From positions 1 to 12,297 of the forward strand of contig JAHDIA010000106.1 in NCBI GenBank assembly GCA_020631035.1: a DNA stretch of 12,297 nucleotides, in the 5' to 3' direction. The stretch is from Chitinophagales bacterium. Its GTDB lineage: Bacteria; Bacteroidota; Bacteroidia; Chitinophagales; UBA2359. Below are positions 8,701 to 12,297 of the stretch, in pieces. The first letter of the stretch is position 1; the number at the start of each line of letters is the position of its first letter. A program made the translations under genes and the position numbers. Below the pieces are notes generated by a model. That model searched no databases, had not been told where the DNA came from, and saw only the letters and a list, made by a program, of their open reading frames with translations.

Positions 8701-9325
8701 ACTAAACAAAGAACGAGAGGTAACAGGCATCTTTTTGTCGGGACACCCACTCAACAAATATGCGGTCGAAATGCAAAGTTTCTGCAATACCAATTTAGAA
8801 AACATCGACAAATACAGGAATGGCGAAGTACGGGTCGCAGGCATTGTTGCTAGTAATGAAGACAGAACCACAAAATCAGGGAAAAAATTCGGCATCTATG
8901 TGATCGAAGATTTAACCAGCAATTACCAAATTGCCCTTTTCCAAGAAGACTACCTCAAATTCAAACACTATTTTGAACCTGGAGAACTCCTTTACATCAA
9001 AGGCCGATACCAAGCCCGTTGGAACTCTACCGACCAATTTGAACTCAAGGTATCCGACATCAAACTTCTATCTGAGTTACGCAAATCGGCTCGGAGTGTG
9101 GTCATCAATGTTCACAGCAATGATGTAGACAAAGAATTGGTCGAACAACTCGAAAGTTTGTTCCAAGCCAATCCTGGCAATATGAACATTCAATTCATCT
9201 TACACGACCGAGAATACATAGTCGAACTCTTCTCCAATCAATTTACCTTTTCAAGTACAGACGAGGCCATTGCTCAATTGAACGAAATTCCCAAAATCAA
9301 ATACAAATTTGGAACGGGGCGGTGA
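5792..9325 (+). CDS. dnaE: DNA polymerase III alpha subunit
   Basis: Catalytic subunit of the replicative DNA polymerase (1177 aa, close to the E. coli length). The N-terminal PHP domain (about 1-280) keeps all nine metal ligands of exonuclease-competent PHP domains: His8, His10, Asp17, His42, Glu67, His89, Cys139 or 140, Asp214 and His216. The polymerase core has GPGRGSAAGS (364-373), the catalytic pair in PDIDIDFDD (Asp406, Asp408) and the third aspartate in LKMDFLG (Asp561). NALYRPGPMDNIPEF (653-667) and FNRSHSAAYS (767-776) are family signatures. The helix-hairpin-helix region is near 843-860 (FGLNAVKGVGGAAVESL). QASLF (941-945) fits the beta-clamp binding motif. An OB fold covers about 1012-1095, followed by a tail domain. 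The ATG at 5792 gives the standard MPDFCHLHCHTQFSLLDG start; the ATG at 5781 is in another frame. No intein or frameshift was seen. Confidence 0.98.
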   Translation: MPDFCHLHCHTQFSLLDGAADINALMEKAKADGQAAVAITDHGNMFGAFNFFNAAKKNEVKPIIGCEVYVVADRFRKEFKGGLKDKRYHQLLLAKNALGYKNLSKICSIGFIDGVYRTFPRVDKEVIKQYSEGLIATTCCIGAEVPQTIIHKGEEEGEKVFKEWLDIFGEDYYIEIQRHSIPDIDGSGLSQEDINQILLKWSKKYNVKVIATNDSHYVNREDWEAHDILLCLQTGSDVETEKRFRFFNDEFFFKTKEEMHQLFKDVPFALDNTMDIVGKVESLNLKRDILLPNFALPQGFTTEDQYLRHLTYEGAKQRYEAIDQTVEDRLNLELGIIEEMGFAGYFLIVQDFIKAAKDIGVSVGPGRGSAAGSAVAFCTEITNIDPIRYNLLFERFLNPERVSMPDIDIDFDDDGRQRVIDYVVDKYGKNQVAQIITYGTMAARSSIRDVGRVLKLPLSDTDRIAKLIPEGPGVKLKDSTKEVPELKMLLARQGSLESKTLQMAQTLEGSVRHRGIHAAGVIIAPDDLTNHIPVCTSKDADLFVTQFDGRVVEDAGMLKMDFLGLKTLSIIKDAIENIHINFDNKTIEKRTPGIIDPNTKRIDPDLIPLEDEATFELFQRGETVAIFQFESEGMQMYLKELKPTNIEDVIAMNALYRPGPMDNIPEFIDRKHGKKPILYPHDWLETILKPTYGIMVYQEQIMQTAQIMAGYSLGSADILRRAMGKKKISEMNKQRVIFKQGAADKGVEIKKAEEIFNTMEKFAQYGFNRSHSAAYSVLAFQTAFLKAHYPPQFMAAVLTHNMNDIKTIHFFLNECNRMGIQTLVPDVNESKAKFTVNDQGQIRFGLNAVKGVGGAAVESLVSERDENGKFDTLFDVTKRVNLRSVNRKCLENLCKAGAFDGFSEEIHRAQYLTTDPNRNLTGIELAIKYGQGYQREKNSAQASLFAAADGGSDLPVPKLPDVAPWPLPEKLNKEREVTGIFLSGHPLNKYAVEMQSFCNTNLENIDKYRNGEVRVAGIVASNEDRTTKSGKKFGIYVIEDLTSNYQIALFQEDYLKFKHYFEPGELLYIKGRYQARWNSTDQFELKVSDIKLLSELRKSARSVVINVHSNDVDKELVEQLESLFQANPGNMNIQFILHDREYIVELFSNQFTFSSTDEAIAQLNEIPKIKYKFGTGR

Positions 9326-9338
9326 TTGCCCTATGGGC

Positions 9339-9420
9339 GGTCGATGGTCGATGGTTAAATAAAGAAAAAATGGGCAATAATACAAGGAACTTGTCAACTA
9401 TGGACAATGGAGCATGGACT
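9339..9420. repeat. Short degenerate heptad repeats around ATGG
   Basis: GGTCGAT occurs twice in tandem (9339-9352), followed by GGT. Further on, ATGGACA, ATGGAGC and ATGGACT follow each other with period 7 (9400-9420). Both tracts fit a heptad of the form ATGGNNN. They lie between the dnaE stop codon and repeat copy B. Confidence 0.5.
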
Positions 9421-9536
9421 ATTTTTATTATGCAACGTCATTGGTTCATGGCTACATTATGGTCTGGTTAACCGACGCATATTTTTCCCTTCGTACAAGC
9501 ATTCATCCATCCGCAACATCCGACGCTTCTAGAAAA

Positions 9537-9567
9537 GATACGAGGCATTTTGAAAATGCCAGGTATC
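9537..9567. repeat. Palindromic repeat, copy 1
   Basis: GGCATTTT (9544-9551) and AAAATGCC (9553-9560) pair around one central G. Beyond a 2x2 mismatch (GA and AG), GATAC (9537-9541) pairs with GTATC (9563-9567). The 23 bp at 9541-9563 recur exactly at 9831-9853. It lies inside repeat copy B. Confidence 0.8.
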
Positions 9568-9575
9568 CAAATCCT

Positions 9576-9601
9576 GTAGAGAAAATTCACGAATTTTCTA
9601 C
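9576..9601. other. Hairpin with a 2-nt bulge inside repeat copy B
   Basis: GAAAATTC (9581-9588) pairs with GAATTTTC (9591-9598) around AC. The outer GTA (9576-9578) pairs with TAC (9599-9601), leaving GA (9579-9580) bulged. A second small hairpin, CCCG-AAA-CGGG, follows at once (9601-9611). No T-tract follows either one. Confidence 0.55.
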
Positions 9602-9713
9602 CCGAAACGGGCGAAAAAGAAGCCCTGGCGTGAAGCGGATAGACAAAAGAAAAAACGAAGGACAAAGAAAACCGAAATTACGCCCGATTGCAGCGAATAT
9701 GGCGGGAATGTAG

Positions 9714-9738
9714 AGACATCCCGATTTTCGGGATGTCT
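9714..9738. other. Perfect 11-bp hairpin with TTT loop
   Basis: AGACATCCCGA (9714-9724) and TCGGGATGTCT (9728-9738) are exact inverted repeats around TTT. Neither side has a T-tract that would make it a classical terminator, and the nearest coding end is the dnaE stop nearly 400 bp upstream. It is more likely part of the repeat element than a gene terminator. Confidence 0.7.
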
Positions 9739-9827
9739 TGGCAGAACCGCCATAGCAGCGGAAAGCGGGAAGCCACCATCGTCCGAAGCCCCAACGTTCC
9801 GTCCCATTCATCAAAACCACCATAAAA

Positions 9828-9856
9828 ATGCGAGGCATTTTGAAAATGCCAGGCAT
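9828..9856. repeat. Palindromic repeat, copy 2
   Basis: It has the same core as copy 1: GGCATTTT (9834-9841), a central G, AAAATGCC (9843-9850) and the same GA/AG mismatch. The outer arms here are ATGC (9828-9831) and GCAT (9853-9856), where copy 1 has ATAC and GTAT. An A-T pair is thus exchanged for a G-C pair, keeping the stem intact. It lies 290 bp from copy 1. Confidence 0.8.
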
Positions 9857-9993
9857 CACAATTATCCAACAACCGACAAAATGTCTCTATTTGGGACAAA
9901 CAAGCGACAAAGTGACACCTCTTAAATCCTGTTAAATAGCTGAATAAGCGTTAATTCACTGCCATATATTAAACCTATTTGGGCTTCAGACTG

Positions 9994-10043
9994 TATATTT
10001 GTCAGAACTTGTTGTATTGGAACAAGCTTTGATAGTATATTTG
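9994..10043 (+). promoter_or_regulatory. trxA promoter region with two TATATTTG elements and an inverted repeat
   Basis: TATATTTG occurs at 9994-10001 and 10036-10043, both exact TAnnTTTG matches. The second has TTG (10012-10014) 21 bp upstream and is the better promoter; its start near 10050 would give a leader of about 29 nt. The first lacks a well-placed -33 element. CTTGTT (10008-10013) and AACAAG (10021-10026) form an inverted repeat with a 7-bp spacer that overlaps the -33 of the second promoter, a possible operator. Confidence 0.6.
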
Positions 10044-10078
10044 CAAACACTTTTAGTTAAACATTAAATATTAATAAA

Positions 10079-10399
10079 ATGGCTTTAGAATTTACCGATG
10101 CCAACTTCCAGGAAACTGTGTTGGATAGCGATAAGGTAGCAATTGTTGACTTTTGGGCTCCTTGGTGTGGTCCTTGCCGCATGGTAGGTCCAATCATTGA
10201 CCAGTTGGCAGAAGAGTACAAAGACAATGCTGTCATTGGAAAAGTCAATGTAGATGACAATGCAGGAGTTTCTTCAAAATATGGAGTTAGAAACATCCCT
10301 ACTGTTCTTTTCATCAAAAATGGTGAAGTAGTAGACAAGCAAGTAGGTGCTGCTACTAAATCAACTTACGAACAAAAATTACAAGCATTGCTTGGATAA
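10079..10399 (+). CDS. trxA: Thioredoxin
   Basis: Small cytoplasmic protein-disulfide reductase (106 aa, normal for TrxA), recharged by thioredoxin reductase in the usual pathway. The fold is complete: VAIVDFWAPWCGPC with the active-site pair Cys30 and Cys33 in WCGPC, the buried Asp24, KVNVDDN, and the cis-proline Pro74 in RNIPTVLF, ending in KNGEVVDKQVGA. The start at 10079 gives the usual short N-terminus, and there is no signal peptide. It is a single gene with its own promoter (9994-10043) and terminator (10432-10463). The end of the coding sequence, including the stop codon, sits inside a perfect hairpin (10384-10407). Confidence 0.97.
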   Translation: MALEFTDANFQETVLDSDKVAIVDFWAPWCGPCRMVGPIIDQLAEEYKDNAVIGKVNVDDNAGVSSKYGVRNIPTVLFIKNGEVVDKQVGAATKSTYEQKLQALLG

Positions 10400-10407
10400 G
10401 CAATGCT
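10384..10407 (+). other. Hairpin spanning the trxA stop codon
   Basis: AGCATTGCTT (10384-10393) and AAGCAATGCT (10398-10407) are perfect 10-bp inverted repeats around GGAT. The stop codon TAA (10397-10399) runs from the last loop base into the right arm. No T-tract follows. It precedes the true terminator by 24 bp and could protect the 3' end or affect termination of translation. Confidence 0.6.
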
Positions 10408-10431
10408 CATTTAAAGATTAAAAAATGATAT

Positions 10432-10463
10432 AAAAAGCCTGTCCATAATGGACGGGCTTTTTT
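10432..10463 (+). terminator. Rho-independent terminator of trxA
   Basis: A 13-bp stem (10432-10444 with 10450-10462), with one G-U pair, closes on ATAAT. The 3' arm ends in a run of six T (10458-10463), with G and three more T after it. The matching A-run on the 5' side makes it partly symmetrical. It lies 32 bp after the trxA stop. Confidence 0.88.
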
Positions 10464-10466
10464 GTT

Positions 10467-10474
10467 TACTTTTG
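10467..10474 (+). promoter_or_regulatory. Possible -7 element of the DUF58 gene
   Basis: TACTTTTG fits TAnnTTTG exactly and sits right behind the trxA terminator, about 104 bp before the DUF58 start. No TTG lies at the expected -33 distance, where the terminator hairpin sits. The call is weak. Confidence 0.25.
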
Positions 10475-10577
10475 CAGAAGCTTTTATTTGTAGAAGCTAA
10501 AATTTGTAAAAACAGGTAGCAAAAAACAAATTTGTCCGTTTAATCTAAAGAAACTATTCTTATAAATACATACCCTT

Positions 10578-11537
10578 ATGTCAACAAAAGCCAATAGCAA
10601 ACTTATCACCTTAGAAGACCTCCACCAATTTGATAATTTTGAAATTCTTGCCAAACAGGTTGTGGAAGGCACCATTATTGGCTTACACAAAAGCCCCTTT
10701 CACGGATTTTCGGTCGAATTTGCCGAACACCGTCTTTACAATCCTGGTGATTCACTTAGAAACATCGACTGGAAGGTCTATGGTCGCTCCGACAGATTGT
10801 ATGTAAAAAAGTACGAAGAAGAAACCAACCTAAGATGTCGAGTAGTCATTGATGCGTCTTCCTCTATGTATTTTCCCGAATCGGTTGACAAAAAATCGGA
10901 CACCAGCAAATATGCCATGAACAAGCTCAATTTTTCGGTTGTGTCGGCTGGTGCCTTGATGCACGTTCTCAAAAAACAAAGAGATGCCGTTGGTTTGTCT
11001 ATTTTCTCTGACAAAGTGGAAGAACACAGCCGTACCCGTTCAACCACTGTACACCACAACCTTATCAATTCGACTTTGGAGCGTTACTTAGATAGAACAG
11101 AACACAATATCACCACTTCTGCCTCTTCTTGCCTCCACGAAATTGCGGAGAACATCCACAAAAGGTCGATGGTCATCATTTTTACCGACATGTTGGAAAG
11201 TAGCGGTAAAACGGATGAGGTATTTTCAGCTTTGCAGCACCTCAAGCACAACAAACATGAGGTCATTCTTTTCCATGTTGTGGACCAAAAGAAAGAAATC
11301 GAGTTTGAATTTGAAAACCGCCCCTATTTGTTTATTGATATGGAGACAGGCGAAGAAGTAAAAATCGAATCCAACCAAGGCAAAGACGCCTACTTCAAAA
11401 AGATGCAAGCCTTTAAGCACGACATTATGATGAAGTGCGCTCAATACCGCATTGATTTTGTAGAGGCGGACATCAACAAAAACTTTACCCAAATATTGAT
11501 TCCATACTTGAACAAAAGGGCAAAGATGCAAGCTTAA
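10578..11537 (+). CDS. DUF58 family protein with a von Willebrand A-like fold
   Basis: Cytoplasmic protein (319 aa) of the DUF58 family, often encoded next to MoxR AAA+ ATPases and Bat proteins. The family signature is complete: GLHKSPFHGFSVEFAEHRLYNPGDSLRNIDWKVYGRSDRLYVKKYEEETN (about residues 35-84), then the metal-site-like DASSSM (92-97) of the vWA fold. IIFTDMLESS (200-209) is the likely second metal loop, and KKQRDAVGLSIFSD (132-145) is the strand between. There is no transmembrane segment and no signal peptide. No moxR or bat gene is in the window; its neighbours are trxA upstream, with a terminator between, and ispE 88 bp downstream. Its molecular role is not established. In MoxR systems such proteins are thought to help assemble or activate metal or envelope proteins. 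Confidence 0.9.
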   Translation: MSTKANSKLITLEDLHQFDNFEILAKQVVEGTIIGLHKSPFHGFSVEFAEHRLYNPGDSLRNIDWKVYGRSDRLYVKKYEEETNLRCRVVIDASSSMYFPESVDKKSDTSKYAMNKLNFSVVSAGALMHVLKKQRDAVGLSIFSDKVEEHSRTRSTTVHHNLINSTLERYLDRTEHNITTSASSCLHEIAENIHKRSMVIIFTDMLESSGKTDEVFSALQHLKHNKHEVILFHVVDQKKEIEFEFENRPYLFIDMETGEEVKIESNQGKDAYFKKMQAFKHDIMMKCAQYRIDFVEADINKNFTQILIPYLNKRAKMQA

Positions 11538-11542
11538 AAAAG

Positions 11543-11557
11543 AAAGGTGACACCTTT
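11543..11557. repeat. 15-bp palindrome, copy 1
   Basis: AAAGGTGACACCTTT consists of 7-bp inverted arms around a central A. It starts 5 bp after the DUF58 stop codon. Only four T in all follow the C's, so it would be a poor terminator. An identical copy lies at 11598-11612. Confidence 0.75.
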
Positions 11558-11597
11558 TCAACTAGGATATACTAGCCAAACAAAGAGTAACTTATTA

Positions 11598-11612
11598 AAA
11601 GGTGACACCTTT
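11598..11612. repeat. 15-bp palindrome, copy 2
   Basis: Same 15-mer and same orientation as at 11543-11557, offset by 55 bp and ending 13 bp before the ispE start codon. In a transcript reading from the DUF58 gene into ispE it would form a small hairpin just before the ispE ribosome binding region. A degenerate relative (AAAGTGACACCTCTT) lies at 9909-9923. Confidence 0.75.
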
Positions 11613-11625
11613 AAATATTCTACAT

Positions 11626-12297
11626 ATGATTGTTTTCCCCAATGCCAAAATCAATCTGGGACTGTATGTCACCGAAAAACGTCCCGATGGTTTTCACAAT
11701 ATCGAAACACTCTTTTATCCCATTGGCTGGAAGGATGTATTGGAAATCCAAGAAAGTTCTGAGCTAAGATTTGAATCTTTTGGCATTCCCATTCCAGGCA
11801 ATCCAGAGGAAAATTTGTGTATCAAAGCTTACCATTTGTTAAAGGCTCAATACGATCTTCCTCCTGTACACATTTATTTGCAAAAAAACATTCCAATTGG
11901 TGCAGGCTTGGGCGGTGGTTCTGCCGATGCGACCTTTTGCCTCAAGGCACTCAATGATTTATTTGAGTTGGGATTGGATGGTGACGCTATGCGTTCAATG
12001 GTGGCTAGTTTGGGAAGTGATTGTGCTTTTTTTGTGGACAATGTGCCTGCTTTGGCGAGTGGCAAAGGAGAGGTTTTGACGCCCTACTCTATAGATTTGA
12101 GCAATTATCAGTTTATGTTGGTCAATCCCCAAATTCCTGTAGCCACTCCTTGGGCTTATGGACAAATAACTCCCAAGCCAATGACCACATCTATTAAAGA
12201 GGTATTGGCACAAGCAATTGAATTGTGGAAAGAAAATTTGAACAATGACTTTGAGTTGGCTGTTTATCCAACATATCCAGCAATTGAGGCAATCAAG
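11626..12297 (+). CDS. ispE: 4-diphosphocytidyl-2-C-methyl-D-erythritol kinase, cut by the right edge
   Basis: GHMP kinase of the MEP (non-mevalonate) isoprenoid pathway, phosphorylating the 2-hydroxyl of CDP-methylerythritol with ATP. The window holds the first 224 codons, open to the last base; the family is usually 260-290 aa, so about 40-60 residues are missing. PNAKINLGL (5-13) carries the catalytic Lys8, followed by KRPDGFHNIETLFYPI (18-33). The ATP-binding glycine loop is PIGAGLGGGSAD (90-101), and SLGSDCAFF (128-136) holds the catalytic Asp132. ALASGKGE (142-149) is also conserved. The ATG at 11626 gives the standard N-terminus. It follows the DUF58 gene by 88 bp without a clear terminator or TAnnTTTG element, so it may be read through from there. 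Confidence 0.96.
   Translation, partial: MIVFPNAKINLGLYVTEKRPDGFHNIETLFYPIGWKDVLEIQESSELRFESFGIPIPGNPEENLCIKAYHLLKAQYDLPPVHIYLQKNIPIGAGLGGGSADATFCLKALNDLFELGLDGDAMRSMVASLGSDCAFFVDNVPALASGKGEVLTPYSIDLSNYQFMLVNPQIPVATPWAYGQITPKPMTTSIKEVLAQAIELWKENLNNDFELAVYPTYPAIEAIK

Larger units (their letters stand above)
9445..9646 (+). repeat. Dispersed intergenic repeat, copy B, with inserted palindromes
   Basis: Block 1 (9445-9526) aligns with 2846-2925 and block 2 (9619-9646) with 2946-2972, in the same order and orientation. Block 1 shares TTCATGGCT, CTGGTTAACC, ACGCATA and CATCCGACGC; block 2 shares GAAGCC and TGGCGT. The 92 bp between the blocks, much longer than in copy A, carry three hairpins: 9537-9567, 9576-9601 and CCCG-AAA-CGGG (9601-9611). 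The extra DNA may be an insertion into an ancestral unit like copy A, or copy A may have lost it. Confidence 0.65.
9326..10078. other. 753-bp non-coding, hairpin-rich gap between dnaE and trxA
   Basis: No credible gene is seen. Open frames such as 9414-9713 (plus) and several on the minus strand cover repeats and palindromes and have no domain. In order, the gap holds GCCC-TAT-GGGC (9328-9338) without a T-tract, so dnaE has no clear intrinsic terminator; ATGG heptads (9333-9420); repeat copy B (9445-9646) with hairpins at 9537-9567, 9576-9601 and 9601-9611; a perfect hairpin at 9714-9738; a second copy of the palindrome at 9828-9856; a degenerate GTGACACC motif near 9909-9923; and the trxA promoter (9994-10043). 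By eye, 9600-9800 is clearly richer in G+C than its flanks. Confidence 0.7.

Noticed and set aside
9328..9338. GCCC-TAT-GGGC hairpin as the dnaE terminator
   Set aside because: The stem is only 4 bp and no T-tract follows.
9414..9713. 99-codon plus-strand open frame in the dnaE-trxA gap, with several overlapping minus-strand frames (9468-9899)
   Set aside because: They lie over palindromes and repeat blocks, overlap each other on both strands and show no domain. The recurrent peptide PGIFKMPRIF on the minus strand is just the palindromic repeat translated twice.
11547..11762. 71-codon plus-strand frame over the DUF58-ispE gap
   Set aside because: It overlaps the well-supported ispE start in another frame and is built over the 15-bp palindromes.
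1..12297. CRISPR array, tRNA, rRNA, insertion sequence with transposase, or prophage
   Set aside because: No regularly spaced repeats, no tRNA-like cloverleaf and no transposase or phage protein were recognised on either strand.

Overview
The window looks like chromosomal DNA of a member of the Bacteroidota. The signs are AT-rich intergenic DNA, promoter-like TAnnTTTG (-7) and TTG (-33) elements, a type III glutamine synthetase, small lipoproteins with an SC lipobox, and an OmpA-family lipoprotein combining TPR, beta-propeller and carboxypeptidase-regulatory-like parts. A Saprospiria-like lineage is my guess from general similarity; I could not test it. No phage, plasmid, CRISPR, tRNA or rRNA signal was seen.

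Layout. 1-298 (minus) is the N-terminal part of a type II (beta-grasp, eukaryote-like) glutamine synthetase that runs off the left edge. It is divergent from a complete type III glutamine synthetase (535-2733, plus), and the two share a 236-bp promoter region. A strong hairpin terminator closes the GSIII gene. A 390-bp gap follows, holding a degenerate copy (A) of a dispersed intergenic repeat. Next is a 692-aa OmpA-family lipoprotein (3124-5202) whose domain order matches the type IX secretion component PorE. It converges on a 73-aa cysteine-rich lipoprotein gene (minus, 5289-5510), with a 15-bp hairpin terminator between them. dnaE, the replicative DNA polymerase III alpha subunit, fills 5792-9325.

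The 753-bp stretch 9326-10078 is non-coding but highly structured. It holds heptad ATGG repeats, a second copy (B) of the intergenic repeat, several perfect or near-perfect hairpins (two of them copies with a compensatory base change), and finally the trxA promoter. trxA (10079-10399) has its own promoter and a rho-independent terminator. A DUF58 protein gene (10578-11537) and the start of ispE (11626 to the right edge) follow, with two identical 15-bp palindromes between them.

The coding genes are mostly core housekeeping functions: nitrogen assimilation, replication, thiol redox and isoprenoid synthesis. The envelope/secretion lipoprotein and the DUF58 protein are the exceptions. I found no clear new enzyme system. 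The least explained part is the modular, palindrome-rich repeat family in the gaps at 2828-3123, 9326-9930 and 11538-11625. Nearly all other short ORFs, including those over these repeats, look spurious.
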